Shown piece by piece: positions 36,286 through 46,018 of a stretch of 64,000 bases of DNA. The position numbers and the translations under genes were made by a program. Origin of the DNA: an uncultured Sulfitobacter sp. Lineage in GTDB: Bacteria > Pseudomonadota > Alphaproteobacteria > Rhodobacterales > Rhodobacteraceae. A model generated the notes under the pieces. It was not told the DNA's origin. It saw only the letters and a list, made by a program, of their open reading frames with translations, and searched no databases. Every line of letters begins with the position of its first letter. Within the stretch, counting starts at the first letter, position 1. The stretch lies in the NCBI RefSeq assembly GCF_947497275.1, contig NZ_CANMFS010000001.1, forward strand, positions 124,001 through 188,000, in the 5' to 3' direction.

Positions 36286-37287
36286 TCAATACCGCGGGAT
36301 GCTGGAGGCGCGGGCCCGGTTCAGGATCACGCCGAGAAGCGGAACCTGGCCGTCGAGCATCCGCTCGCATTCGGCAAGGTGCTTTGCCATTGTCTGGGTG
36401 CCATCGGAAACCAGCAGAACACCGTCAAGCTGCGGCAGAAAAGCGGAGGTGTCGTCGTAACCGAGCAGGGGAGGCATATCGTAGAGCACGATATCGGGGC
36501 GCAGTGCCTCGCGCATCGCGGCAAGGCTGCGCGCGGTTGCGGGATTCTGCAATATCTCTGCCGCGTCGTGTTCCATGGCGTCGTTCAGGCCAAGTGCCAG
36601 CGTCTCGCCGATGCGCACGAAAAAGTCGCTGATGGCGATGTCACCTTCGAGAAAGTCACGCGTGTTACCACCCGACGCCGGTACGGAGATGTCCAGCGCT
36701 GTGGCAAGGCCGGGTGCGCGCATGTTCAGATCCATCAAGACAGTGCGCGAAGAGGGGACGCGGGCCAGACTGGCTGCGAGGTTGGCGGCGGTGAATGTAT
36801 TGCCGCACCCGGCGGTCGGTGACGCGACGGCGATGTTGGTCCAGCCGTGTTGCCCGACGGTCTGGCGCAGGCGCGTCCGCAAGAGATCAAAGGCCCGCGA
36901 TACGTCGGTTGCGCGGAAATCTTCCGCCGCCTGGCTGCCTTCGAGAATGTGCTGATCAGTGCCCGGCGACTGCACATGTAGCAGATCCCAGAGATCGCGG
37001 TGGTGAGAGATGCGCGACGTCCCCGTGTCAGAGGGGATGTCCACGACCCTTCCACGCGGATCGACGATCATGGAAATATCCTCTGGCCGTATCACGTCTT
37101 CTGGTGAGACGTATTGCGGTGTCGCGTCCTCGCGTGTCGCAAAGAAGCGGCGGGGACGTGTAAAGCTGCCACCCGCAGGCACCATGCGGTCATTTTCCGA
37201 GGCCGCATCGCATTCGGATTTGGGCGTGTAAGTATCCTTCATTGGATTGGACTTTCGGGTTACAGACATGGTCTGAAGATAAGACAT
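36286..37287 (-). CDS. CpsD/CapB-like tyrosine kinase-family protein with mutated P-loop
   Basis: 333 residues; the ATG at 37242 or 37269 could also be the start and none has a strong site. The C-terminal 200 residues match the BY-kinase/ParA-like fold. The Walker A loop reads SPTAGCGNTFTAANLA, with Asn where the family has Lys (AAT codon, verified on the plus strand), and the Walker A' motif reads VLMDLNMRAPG with Asn for the second Asp. Walker B (IVLYDMPPLLG) is intact. The C-terminus ends SSIPRY without a tyrosine cluster. The protein may be a pseudokinase that only acts as a Wzz partner. It lies between the chain-length gene and the sugar transferase gene. Confidence 0.87.
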   Translation of the reverse strand: MSYLQTMSVTRKSNPMKDTYTPKSECDAASENDRMVPAGGSFTRPRRFFATREDATPQYVSPEDVIRPEDISMIVDPRGRVVDIPSDTGTSRISHHRDLWDLLHVQSPGTDQHILEGSQAAEDFRATDVSRAFDLLRTRLRQTVGQHGWTNIAVASPTAGCGNTFTAANLAASLARVPSSRTVLMDLNMRAPGLATALDISVPASGGNTRDFLEGDIAISDFFVRIGETLALGLNDAMEHDAAEILQNPATARSLAAMREALRPDIVLYDMPPLLGYDDTSAFLPQLDGVLLVSDGTQTMAKHLAECERMLDGQVPLLGVILNRARASSIPRY

Positions 37288-37322
37288 GCAAGATTTATTT
37301 CAAAGTATACGATCTGCACAGA

Positions 37323-38069
37323 TCAACATCCCGTACGGCGTAACATCACGCCCACGGTCTTGAAGATAATCGATACATCGGACTTGAGTGACAGGCTGAG
37401 GTCGTATTCTGCATCCACTTCATTGCGGAATGAAAAACGGTTCTCGTTGCGGGCCGAGACTTGCCAAAGACCCGTAATACCGGGACGCAGTGCAAAGTAA
37501 TGCGCCGGTGCGCCGTACATTGCCAGCTGCTCGGGCATCATCGGGCGCGGGCCGATCAAGCTCATTTCGCCGGTCAACACGTTCCAAAGTTGCGGTAGTT
37601 CGTCCAGTGATGTGGACCGTAGAATTGCACCGATGGGCGTGACGCGGGGATCGTCGTGCAGTTTCTGCTTTTCGTCCCATTCCCGGCGCAACTCTGGATC
37701 AATAGACAGATAGGTTTCCAGAACGTCATCGGCATCGCGTGTCATCGTGCGCAGCTTGAGAATCGAAAATCGTGTACCGTCGCGTCCAAGCCGGGCCTGG
37801 CGATAGAACGGGTTGCCGCCCTCGATCCATAGCGCCAGCGCGGCGACCACCACTATAGGCAGGAAAAACGGAAGGCCCATTACAATAAGCAGCACTTCAA
37901 GGGCCCGCTTGCCGCCATTGCGGTAGATGGAACGCGGCACATCGGATGCGACCGGCGAGTGTCCCAACTCGGCCGCCCGAACGAGTGTCAGATGTGCGCC
38001 CAGATCACCGCCGGCCGCCGCGAGACGTGCTAGACCGTATCCCGGCTGGTCGGCATCAAATTTCTTCAT
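37323..38069 (-). CDS. ExoY/WcaJ-type initiating sugar transferase
   Basis: 248 residues from the ATG at 38069; an upstream in-frame extension has no site. One membrane helix (VLLIVMGLPFFLPIVVVAAL) is followed by the polyprenyl-phosphate sugar-1-phosphate transferase domain: FYRQARLGRDGTRFSILKLR, STSLDELPQLWNVLTGEMSL and IGPRPMMPEQL, FALRPGITGLWQVSARNEN. It loads the first sugar phosphate on undecaprenyl phosphate and so starts the repeat unit. It is probably the first gene of a three-gene minus-strand unit with the kinase-like and chain-length genes. Confidence 0.92.
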   Translation of the reverse strand: MKKFDADQPGYGLARLAAAGGDLGAHLTLVRAAELGHSPVASDVPRSIYRNGGKRALEVLLIVMGLPFFLPIVVVAALALWIEGGNPFYRQARLGRDGTRFSILKLRTMTRDADDVLETYLSIDPELRREWDEKQKLHDDPRVTPIGAILRSTSLDELPQLWNVLTGEMSLIGPRPMMPEQLAMYGAPAHYFALRPGITGLWQVSARNENRFSFRNEVDAEYDLSLSLKSDVSIIFKTVGVMLRRTGC

Positions 38070-38203
38070 GGTCCAAACCCCCCCAGGGTTCATACTCTCA
38101 AATGGCAAGGCACACGGCAGACTATATATTGCCGTTTTTTGTGCAGTCTGTTCGGCGGACGGATCGAGTGGCAGCATCGACGCATCTTTTCGGTCGTCAT
38201 CGG

Positions 38204-38227
38204 CATAGAGCCGTTACCGGCTCTATG
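38204..38227. promoter_or_regulatory. Perfect 10-bp inverted repeat upstream of the sugar transferase gene
   Basis: CATAGAGCCG-ttac-CGGCTCTATG, ten matching pairs with a four-base loop, lies 135 bases upstream of the ExoY-type start. No T run follows on either strand. It could be an operator for the EPS genes or an RNA hairpin in their leader. From 38228 to about 38866 I see no gene; the stretch is richer in A/T than its neighbours and probably holds the EPS promoter. Confidence 0.5.
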
Positions 38228-38866
38228 TCACTTCACACCCGCGTGTAATGGTACATCGGGTTCAGATCGCATGACGAACAAAATGCTGCCTGCGTATTGC
38301 CTATTAGATAACAGATTTTCGACACATTTTACGGGGAATTTTCGAAACAATCTGTTTCTGCGCTAATACGTTAGCCTGCAAAAACGCTGAATGGTCAAAC
38401 GCGATACTGCCATATGGTAAGGAAAATAAGGTGGCAGCACGGGAGGACGAAGTATGTGCTGCTATTATACTTGAATTATGATCAAACCATCGCACTGTCA
38501 ACGGGCGAGATTTGACCGGTTCGCCAGACGTGTTCGGCGTTTAAGGATGGTCTGTTCTTGAACCGAAGAAACAGACGATTAAGCGATCAAGATGCACGGA
38601 AGAACAAAATTGCGGGATTTCAATAATGCACCAGTGTGGGTTTCGTGCGAAGAGGACTATGACGCCAGAATAGTTCAGGCGATGTGAACATCTATGAATG
38701 GTGTGCGACTTTTAGCCGCATAGAGGTGTCCGATGCCAAAAAGCCGAAAGACTAATATTCGGGATGTCGGCTGTTCGGACAATCGCTGACCGGTAGGATC
38801 GCGCGAAGCATGATCCCCAAAAGGACGCTTGCAGCTTTCGCTCCGGTGCAAAGGCTGGTCTTTGGA

Positions 38867-39349
38867 TTGCGGGGGTCTTACCCGGATTTATCGTGAAGAA
38901 TGGACAACTGTACGCAAACGTGGGCCCGGACGCCGATGGGATTTCTAGGGCCAAGCCCATAGGCGGAAGCTGTCAGGTGCGTGCCGTCCAAGAACTGGAT
39001 CGCTTCGCCGAATTGCGTGGATATCCCTGCATACTAGTTCGCGGTTGCGGGGTAGAACTGGCTTCGAATGCGGTCTGGAAATGGCAGGGAAAAGCCAAGA
39101 TCGACTGACACTACAACGCGCCGGGCAAGCCATTCCGAACGAATCAGCGCAAAGCTAACTGGTAAGATGCGCGATGGATTCCTGAACGAGCTTTCGTTCG
39201 ACAGCCATCCCCATATCCGCAATCTTGTGGCCACATGACGTCCCGATTTCAACCGCCACCAACCGCATACAAGTCTTTTTGGCATGACCCCGACGGACTA
39301 TGCCAAACGGACGAAAGAGGGCCGAAACCTGAACGAAGCTGATCCAATT
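38867..39349 (+). mobile_element. Remnant of IS3-family transposase (orfB)
   Basis: Broken pieces of an IS3-type integrase appear in order. LTRIYREEWTTVRKRG (from about 38878) resembles the REExLTVRKR segment. VQELDRFAELRGYPCILV and ASNAVWKWQGKAKID-WHYNAPGKP follow. After a gap come GFLNELSF, HPHIRNLVAT and the terminal MTPTDYAKRTKEGRNLNEAD up to a TAG at 39347. Frames change several times and part of the catalytic core is missing, so it is inactive. It lies just left of the HlyD/ABC exporter operon. Confidence 0.72.
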
Positions 39350-39508
39350 TAGCGGATTCGATCGGAAGCAAATTAATCCTGGACCGGTTGCGAACCGGCG
39401 GAAATAGTAGGACCGCTTCTTTACAAGACCGTGAGCAGAAAGTTTATTGGTGGCGTCATCGGTCGAAGATCTAACGAAATTCGACCCGCAACAGTAATCG
39501 AGCAATAC

Positions 39509-40576
39509 ATGACAAATACCAGAAATCTTCTTTTTATCGCGGTTGCCGTGGTCGGCGCCGTATTGGGTTTCCTGTTCTGGAAGGGAAACGGCAATGGCGA
39601 GGTTCCCGAGGGTTTCGCGCGCGGCAACGGGCGTGTCGAAGCGGTTGAGATCGATTTGGCCTCGAAGCTTCCCGGACGAATTGAAACGATCCTGGTGCGG
39701 GAGGGCGAGCTTGTCGAGGCTGGGCAACCGCTGGCCGCGCTTGACGTTCGTCAGCTGAAAGCCAACCGGCACCAGGCAGAGGCGGAACTGCGCCGTTCAG
39801 AGATCGCGGTCGAGAACGCCCGACTGATGATCCAGCAGCGTCAGGCGGAAGTACGTGCAGCCGAGGCGGTTCTGTCACAGCAGCAATCCGCCCTTGATGC
39901 CGCAGAGCGCCAGTTTGCCCGCTCTGAGGCGCTGGCGGGAAGCAGTGTCGCGTCCGAGCGGCAACTCGACATCGACCGATCGAACGCGCTGGGTGCCGAG
40001 GCCGCTGTCGCCTCTGCCGAGGCGAAATTTACGGCGGCGCAGATCGGAGTGTCCGCAGCCGAAGCGGCAGTGGTCGGGGCCGAGGCGGCGGTGGCAGCGG
40101 CAACTGCGACGATCGAAGCGATCGATGTCCAGATCGAGGACAGCACGCTGAAAGCGCCCCGCCCGGGACGGGTGCAATACATCGTAGCACAAGCAGGTGA
40201 AGTCATAGGCGCAGGCGGACGCGTGATCAACATGATCGATCTCAACGACGTGTACATGACGTTCTTTCTGCAGACCGCCGCGGCGGGGCGGGCCGGATCG
40301 GGGACCGAGGTGCGCCTGATCCTGGACGCGGCACCTGACATTATCATTCCGGCCAAGGTCTCATTCGTGTCGGACGTGGCACAATTCACCCCGAAAACGG
40401 TCGAGACCGAAGTCGAACGCCAAAAGCTGATGTTCCGGGTCCGCGCGCGGATCGCGCCGGAACTGCTGGCAAAATACCTTGATTACATAAAGACCGGTCT
40501 GCCCGGCGTCGCTTGGGTGCGCCTTGATCCCGCGCTGCCCTGGCCGGAGGTCACCGACGGCAGGGTGCTGGAATGA
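39509..40576 (+). CDS. HlyD-family membrane fusion protein of an ABC exporter (YhiI-like)
   Basis: 355 residues from the ATG at 39509 followed by a membrane helix ([18 protein letters not shown]). After it come a biotinyl/lipoyl-like half ([37 protein letters not shown]), a long Ala/Glu/Gln-rich coiled coil (about 85-215) and the second half ([20 protein letters not shown]). It links the inner-membrane ABC transporter encoded next to an outer-membrane channel. It overlaps the ABC gene start by ATGA. The ribosome-binding site is weak. Confidence 0.9.
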   Translation: MTNTRNLLFIAVAVVGAVLGFLFWKGNGNGEVPEGFARGNGRVEAVEIDLASKLPGRIETILVREGELVEAGQPLAALDVRQLKANRHQAEAELRRSEIAVENARLMIQQRQAEVRAAEAVLSQQQSALDAAERQFARSEALAGSSVASERQLDIDRSNALGAEAAVASAEAKFTAAQIGVSAAEAAVVGAEAAVAAATATIEAIDVQIEDSTLKAPRPGRVQYIVAQAGEVIGAGGRVINMIDLNDVYMTFFLQTAAAGRAGSGTEVRLILDAAPDIIIPAKVSFVSDVAQFTPKTVETEVERQKLMFRVRARIAPELLAKYLDYIKTGLPGVAWVRLDPALPWPEVTDGRVLE

Positions 40577-43314
40577 CGGCCGCCGGACCTGTGGTGCGGA
40601 CAGAGGGGCTTTCGCTTCTCTACGGCAAGGTCCGGGCACTTGACGCGGTTTCAATCGACCTGCCGGCGGGCTGCATCGTCGGTCTGATCGGGCCTGACGG
40701 GGTGGGAAAATCCAGCCTCCTGGCGCTGATTGCCGGGGCGCGAAAGATGCAGGCAGGGCGGCTTGACGTACTTGGCGGCGACATGAGCCGCGCAGGCCAC
40801 CGCGCCCGTATTTGTCCCCGGATCGCCTATATGCCGCAGGGGCTGGGGCGTAATCTTTATCCGACGCTTTCAGTACGCGAGAATGTGGACTTCTTCGGCC
40901 GGCTTTTCGGCGAGAGCCGAGGCGAGCGCGACAGGCGGATCGCCGATCTGCTGGATGCGACTGATCTTGCACCCTTTGCCGATCGCCCGGCGGCCAAGCT
41001 CTCGGGCGGCATGAAGCAAAAGCTGGGCCTGTGCTGCGCGTTGATCCATGACCCCGATCTGCTGATCCTGGACGAGCCTACAACGGGCGTCGATCCGCTG
41101 TCGCGGCGTGAATTCTGGGCCCTGATCGCGCGCATCCGCCTGACGCGTCCCGGCATGAGCGTGATTGTCTCCAGTGCCTATCTGGAGGAGGCCGCCGAGT
41201 TCGATCACCTTGTTGCGATGGACGAGGGCAAGGTGCTTGCCACCGGCAGCCCCGCCGAGATCCTGAACCGGACCGGTGCCGCCGATCTTGACGAGGCTTT
41301 CATAGCCCTTCTTCCCGCAGAAATGCGCGACCGTCACCACGATCTGACCGTTCCCCCGCGTGACCCCACAGGGCACGACGGCTACGTCGTAGAGGCCGAA
41401 AACCTGACCGTCCGGTTCGGTGACTTCGCAGCGGTCAAGAACGTGAGCTTTCGCATCGGGAAGGGTGAGATATTCGGCTTTCTGGGGTCAAACGGTTGCG
41501 GCAAGACGACGACGATGAAGGCGCTGACCGGGCTTGTGGAACCTGCCGAGGGAACCACGCGGATCGACGGCCGAACGGTTGATGCACGCGACATGGCCAC
41601 GCGCAAGCGCATCGGCTACATGACACAGTCCTTCTCGCTGTACTCCGAGTTGACGGTTCGTCAAAACCTCGATCTTCACGCGCGGCTATTCGACATGGAG
41701 CCCGACGAGATCGTGCCGCGGATCGCCGAGCTTGCGGAGCGGTTCGATCTTGAGGCGGTTCTCGACAGCCTTCCACTGCGGTTGCCGCTTGGGATCCGTC
41801 AAAGATTGTCGCTGGCCGTGGCGCTGATCCACCGCCCGGAGGTGCTGATCCTGGATGAGCCGACTTCGGGCGTCGATCCGGTGGCGCGCGACATCTTCTG
41901 GCAGGCGCTGGTGGATCTGTCCCGAAAAGACGGTGTGACGATCTTTATCTCCACGCACTACATGTCCGAGGCCTCGCGATGCGACCGGATTTCGCTGATG
42001 CATGAAGGCCGCGTGCTTGTCAGCGACACGCCCGAAGCCATTCGCGAAGGCGCCGGGGCGGCGACGCTGAACGATGCCTTCATCCACCATCTGGAACGCG
42101 CGCAAGGCGAGGGCGGCAAGCCTGAGGCTACCGATGAATTGGATCTGGACGCCGAGGTGCCAGCCGCACCACGGCGGCGGCGCGGACGGTTCAGCCTTGC
42201 CCGACTCCTGAGCTTTTCGTGGCGCGAGTCGCTGGAGTTGCGCCGCGATCCGATCCGCCTGACGCTCGCAAGCGTTGGCAGTGTGATCCTCATGATCGTA
42301 CTGGGATACGGCATTTCGATGGATGTCGAGGATCTCAAGTTTGCGGTGCTCGATTTCGACCAGACCATTGCCAGCCAGTCCTATGTCAACGATCTGGCCG
42401 GGTCGCGTTACTTCGACGAACAGCCACCGCTGATTGATCATGCCGACATCGACCAGCGAATGCGCGCGGGCGAGATCAGTTTGGCGCTGGAAATTCCGCC
42501 GGGGTTTGCCGCAGATGTCGAACGCGGCCGGCCCGTCGAGATTGGTGCCTGGTTCGATGGCGCCATGCCGATGCGTGCGGACACGGTGCGCGGCTATGTC
42601 CAGGGGATGCACCTTCACTGGCTGACCGATCAACTGCGTCAGGTCTATGGCGACGACGCGGTCGCCGGCAGCTATAGCCTGGAAATGCGCTATCGCTACA
42701 ACCCCGATGTCGAAAGCCTGTCTGCGATGGTGCCTGCGGTGATCCCGCTCTTGCTGATGCTGATCCCGGCGATGCTTGCCGTACTGTCCGTCGCGCGCGA
42801 AAAAGAAACAGGCTCCATCGTGAACCTCTATGTCACCCCGGCCCTGCGGCTGGAATTTCTGCTCGGCAAGCAGGTACCCTATGTTGTGCTGGGGTTTCTC
42901 AACTTCCTGTTGCTGCTGGCGCTGGCGGTGTTCGTCTTCGGGGTACCGGTCAAGGGCAGTCTTTTGGCGCTTTCGGCGGGGGCGCTGATCTATGTCATCC
43001 TGGCGACAGGGCTGGGCCTGCTGATTTCGGCCTTCACCCGCAGCCAGGTCACGGCGCTGTTCTTTACCGCGTTGGCGACACTGATCCCGGCCACGCAGTA
43101 TGGCGGTATCATTGATCCGGTCTCATCGCTGGAAGGCATGGGTCGCATCATTGGCGAAGTGTTCCCGACCAGCCATTTCGTCACCATATCGCGCGGGGTT
43201 TTCGGCAAGGCACTGGATTTCGGTGATCTGGCCGGATCCTTCCTGCCGATGCTCCTGTTGGTGCCGGTGCTTGTGGCGCTCGGGTCGTTTTTCGTGCGCA
43301 AGCAGGAGGCCTGA
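40573..43314 (+). CDS. RbbA/YhiH-like ABC transporter: two ATPase domains fused to a permease
   Basis: 913 residues. The first ATPase domain (about 10-250) has [36 protein letters not shown] and [20 protein letters not shown]. The second (about 270-500) has [16 protein letters not shown], a signature region reading [16 protein letters not shown] and [17 protein letters not shown]. The C-terminal 380 residues form an ABC-2-type permease with a large periplasmic loop and about six membrane segments. The architecture is that of E. coli RbbA/YhiH, which works with YhiI and YhhJ. It probably exports a drug-like or lipid substrate. The downstream permease starts three bases after the stop. Confidence 0.92.
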   Translation: MTAAGPVVRTEGLSLLYGKVRALDAVSIDLPAGCIVGLIGPDGVGKSSLLALIAGARKMQAGRLDVLGGDMSRAGHRARICPRIAYMPQGLGRNLYPTLSVRENVDFFGRLFGESRGERDRRIADLLDATDLAPFADRPAAKLSGGMKQKLGLCCALIHDPDLLILDEPTTGVDPLSRREFWALIARIRLTRPGMSVIVSSAYLEEAAEFDHLVAMDEGKVLATGSPAEILNRTGAADLDEAFIALLPAEMRDRHHDLTVPPRDPTGHDGYVVEAENLTVRFGDFAAVKNVSFRIGKGEIFGFLGSNGCGKTTTMKALTGLVEPAEGTTRIDGRTVDARDMATRKRIGYMTQSFSLYSELTVRQNLDLHARLFDMEPDEIVPRIAELAERFDLEAVLDSLPLRLPLGIRQRLSLAVALIHRPEVLILDEPTSGVDPVARDIFWQALVDLSRKDGVTIFISTHYMSEASRCDRISLMHEGRVLVSDTPEAIREGAGAATLNDAFIHHLERAQGEGGKPEATDELDLDAEVPAAPRRRRGRFSLARLLSFSWRESLELRRDPIRLTLASVGSVILMIVLGYGISMDVEDLKFAVLDFDQTIASQSYVNDLAGSRYFDEQPPLIDHADIDQRMRAGEISLALEIPPGFAADVERGRPVEIGAWFDGAMPMRADTVRGYVQGMHLHWLTDQLRQVYGDDAVAGSYSLEMRYRYNPDVESLSAMVPAVIPLLLMLIPAMLAVLSVAREKETGSIVNLYVTPALRLEFLLGKQVPYVVLGFLNFLLLLALAVFVFGVPVKGSLLALSAGALIYVILATGLGLLISAFTRSQVTALFFTALATLIPATQYGGIIDPVSSLEGMGRIIGEVFPTSHFVTISRGVFGKALDFGDLAGSFLPMLLLVPVLVALGSFFVRKQEA

Positions 43315-43317
43315 ACG

Positions 43318-44421
43318 ATGCGCCCCCGCCATGTGCTGTCCCTTGCGGTCAAGGAGCTTCGCGGGCTGATGCGCGATCCGCTGCTTCTGGCGTTGGTGTT
43401 GTATGCCTTTACCCTGGACATCTATTCCCACGCCACCGCCATGCCCGAAACGCTGAACCGCGCGACGATCGGTATCGTTGACGAGGATGCCTCGCCCCTG
43501 TCGCGGCGCGTGGCAGACGCATTCCTGCCCCCTTATTTCGTGACGCCCGACCAGATTGATGTGGCCGAGATGGATGCGCGCATGGATGCGGGCATAGATA
43601 CGTTCTCGCTGGTCATTCCGCTGGATTTCCAGAGTGACCTTGTGGCGGGCGCACGGCCCGAATTGCAACTTAACGTCGATGCGACACGGATCAGCCAAGC
43701 CTTCACCGGCGCGGGCTATGTTCAGGCGATCGTCAATCAGGAAATTGCCGGCTGGACAGGGCAGGAGGCCGTTGTGCCCGTCGATCTTGCGTTGCGTGCG
43801 CGATTCAACCCCGCCCTGGACCCAGGCTGGTTCGGCGCGCTGACGGCGGTGATCAGCGCCGTGACAATGCTGTCGATCATCCTGTCGGGTGCCGCGCTTA
43901 TCCGGGAGCGTGAGCACGGCACGGTCGAGCACCTGCTGGTCATGCCGGTCAGCGCGGCCGAGATCATGACTAGCAAGGTGCTCAGCATGGGCGGCGTGGT
44001 GCTGGTGGCGGCGGGGTTGTCGCTGACTTTCATGGTGCAGGGGGTTTTGGGGGTCCCGGTGGCGGGGTCGGTGACGCTGTTCCTCATAGGCGTGGCGCTG
44101 CATCTGTTCGCCACCACCTCGCTGGGAATCCTTTTGGCAACGATCTCGGGGTCGATGCCGCAATTCGCCATGCTGCTGCTTCTGGTGCTGCTTCCGCTGG
44201 AAATCCTATCCGGGGGGATGACGCCGCGGGAATCAATGCCCGAGATGGTGCAATACGTCATGCTGGCGGCGCCCAACACCCATTTCATCGCGCTCGCACA
44301 GGCCGTGTTGTTCCGCGGTGCGGGACTCGCAGTGGTCTGGCCGCAGCTGCTGGCGCTGGCAGTGATCGGATCCGCGATGTTCGCCTTCGCCTTGCGACGG
44401 TTCCGCGGCTTCCTGCGATAA
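43318..44421 (+). CDS. ABC-2 type transporter permease (YhhJ-like)
   Basis: 367 residues: one N-terminal membrane segment, a periplasmic domain (about 40-175) and five or so C-terminal segments, with IREREHGTVEHLLVMPVSAA as the conserved cytoplasmic motif and EILSGGMTPRESMPEMVQY near the end. It is the usual partner permease of RbbA-type proteins and completes the three-gene exporter operon. Confidence 0.92.
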   Translation: MRPRHVLSLAVKELRGLMRDPLLLALVLYAFTLDIYSHATAMPETLNRATIGIVDEDASPLSRRVADAFLPPYFVTPDQIDVAEMDARMDAGIDTFSLVIPLDFQSDLVAGARPELQLNVDATRISQAFTGAGYVQAIVNQEIAGWTGQEAVVPVDLALRARFNPALDPGWFGALTAVISAVTMLSIILSGAALIREREHGTVEHLLVMPVSAAEIMTSKVLSMGGVVLVAAGLSLTFMVQGVLGVPVAGSVTLFLIGVALHLFATTSLGILLATISGSMPQFAMLLLLVLLPLEILSGGMTPRESMPEMVQYVMLAAPNTHFIALAQAVLFRGAGLAVVWPQLLALAVIGSAMFAFALRRFRGFLR

Positions 44422-44552
44422 CGCAGTCTATCCGCCCCCTCGACTGTTGTGGAGAGACCTTCTCACTAATAGTCTTCTGTGCCGGAAGAAAACTGCATTC
44501 CAGCGCGGTGCCTGACCCGGCAGCGGCCGACCGGCGCATCTGGAGGCCTTGC

Positions 44553-44690
44553 TGATGATGTCTTCCGACGACCGGATGCGGCAAGCGTGTTTGAACGAAC
44601 ACCTGTTCGGAAACCTACGTCATACCCGCTTTATCATTGCGGCGTGGCGTACCGACCTTAATCACTACCGGCCACATCCAAGCCTCGCTG
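44553..44690 (+). mobile_element. Second IS3-family transposase remnant
   Basis: DDRMRQACLNEHLFGNLRHT and RFIIAAWRTDLNHYRPHPSL match the C-terminal catalytic region of IS3-type integrases (RLRDECLNEHLF ... WRxDYNxxRPHSSL). Only about 45 codons remain. The remnant ends exactly where homology to a response regulator begins on the other strand, so the insertion probably truncated that gene. The 130 bases between the permease stop and this remnant contain nothing recognisable. Confidence 0.72.
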
Positions 44691-45095
44691 AGGCGCCGAT
44701 TTTCGGCGGTGGTCAGCTCGGCGGTCTGACCATTGTTGCTGTGCAGTTTCATGAGGTCCGGGTCCTGCGTCCAACCGGCGAAGGCACGCCGCCCTCTTAG
44801 GGGGCTTAAGGATTCCGGCGATGTGCGCCGCAGGTTCGCACGCACCGGCGCAACAACTCTCTCAGATTGAACAGTTTGACGAGGTAATCTACGGCCTCCA
44901 GTTCCATCCCCGTCCTCCCCCGGCATCAGTACGCCGAGAATGACAAGGTGAACGGTAGCCTCGGCCCACACCTCGGACGGCACGAGAGGCGGGGCGGATG
45001 CGAAACCCTTGCATTCGGAGATACTGCCCGAGGGGGCGCGCGAATATAGCGCGCGTCGTCGACGACCAATATCTGCGGCGCGATGGGTCTGTCAT
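44690..45095 (-). pseudogene. Truncated, frameshifted OmpR-family response regulator
   Basis: Read on the minus strand from an ATG at 45095, homology jumps between frames: MTDP, then IAPQILVVDDARYIRA (receiver acidic pair), then PLGQYLRMQGF, then PSEVWAEATVHLVILGVLM and PGEDG (acceptor region, Asp replaced by Gly). The DNA-binding domain follows as LRGRRAFAGWTQDPD and NGQTAELTTAENRRLSEAW. It stops at the IS3 remnant, losing the recognition helix. At least two or three frameshifts are needed, so it is dead. The intact gene would have been divergent from the EF-hand/RND operon. Confidence 0.72.
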
Positions 45096-45192
45096 TGCGT
45101 GGATCGTCTGGCGCATTCTGCGCCTCTAGCTTCCTGAAATGCGCCCGTTTCTCTTAACTAATCAGCCGGATGACAGGCTGTTTTCGACCTGA

Positions 45193-45261
45193 ATTGTCGC
45201 GAGATGTATCAGACTGCGGCCCTGCGACAAACGGCGACAAAGCGGCAGTGGTGCTGACAAA
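45193..45261 (+). promoter_or_regulatory. Phased direct repeats upstream of the EF-hand/efflux operon
   Basis: GCGACAAA occurs at 45224-45231 and 45234-45241, exactly ten bases apart. CTGACAAA at 45254-45261 lies a further twenty bases on, and the inverted form ATTGTCGC is at 45193-45200. Ten-base-phased direct repeats are typical of OmpR-family regulator sites. They lie 84-150 bases before the EF-hand start and next to the response-regulator pseudogene. Confidence 0.55.
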
Positions 45262-45344
45262 CCTTCTGACCGAATACCCGCTAGATGAAGGGCACCAAGG
45301 CAACGCACGCTTTGCCGAAAACCTGAACCTGACAAGGAAACAAC

Positions 45345-45875
45345 ATGACGAATTCCAGACTTCTCCCGGGTAGCTTCATCGCCGTGGCCGCCCTTCTTTC
45401 AGGGCTGACAGTTGCGACTGCGCAGACTGCGTCTGAAACGACACCCGTTCAGAGAGAGGCCGCGACACAGGCAGCGGATGCCACAGACGTGGCTTCTCGC
45501 AAGGGTCAAGGTCATCGCGGCGGCCGCGGGATCATGGGCCAGATCATGAAAAAGGCCGACGCCGATGGCGACGGCGCTGTGACGCAGGCCGAAATCGATA
45601 CGTTCCGTGCGGCCCTTGTCGAGAGTGCCGATACATCTGGCGAGGGTGACATCTCGTTGGATGAATTCGAATCGATCAATCTCGACCTGACGCGCAACCG
45701 GATGGTGAACGCCTTCCAGAGGCTTGACGAGGATGGCGACGGTGTCATCACCCAGGCCGAAATGGATGCCCGGTTCGGCAATGTTGTCGAGCGTATGGAC
45801 CGCAATAACGATGGCAAGCTGGATCATGATGACAGGGGCCGCCGTGACAACAAAGGCGAGGGCCGCCGCGGCTGA
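45345..45875 (+). CDS. Secreted EF-hand calcium-binding protein
   Basis: 176 residues. A signal peptide (about 1-26, cleaved after ATA or nearby) is followed by a low-complexity segment and four EF-hand-like loops: DADGDGAVTQAE, DTSGEGDISLDE, DEDGDGVITQAE and DRNNDGKLDHDD. The protein should bind Ca2+ in the periplasm. It is the first gene before the RND adaptor, an arrangement seen in related genomes; its link to the pump is not known. Confidence 0.88.
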   Translation: MTNSRLLPGSFIAVAALLSGLTVATAQTASETTPVQREAATQAADATDVASRKGQGHRGGRGIMGQIMKKADADGDGAVTQAEIDTFRAALVESADTSGEGDISLDEFESINLDLTRNRMVNAFQRLDEDGDGVITQAEMDARFGNVVERMDRNNDGKLDHDDRGRRDNKGEGRRG

Positions 45876-45884
45876 CGTGGATAT

Positions 45885-45908
45885 GGCGGAGCTATGTCAG
45901 TCTCCGCC
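45885..45908 (+). terminator. Hairpin between EF-hand and RND genes
   Basis: GGCGGAG-ctatgtcagt-CTCCGCC, a perfect 7-bp stem, begins nine bases after the EF-hand stop. No T tract follows, so it may only lower read-through or protect the EF-hand mRNA. Confidence 0.35.
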
Positions 45909-46018
45909 GTGACCCGGCATCTTGCAGGCCATCGTCTGTGGCGCGCCACACACGCCGGATGATCGACCGACCCCGTATCGAGCAGGGTTGCTGAAAATAC
46001 CTTAGGGAGCTTTTCCAG

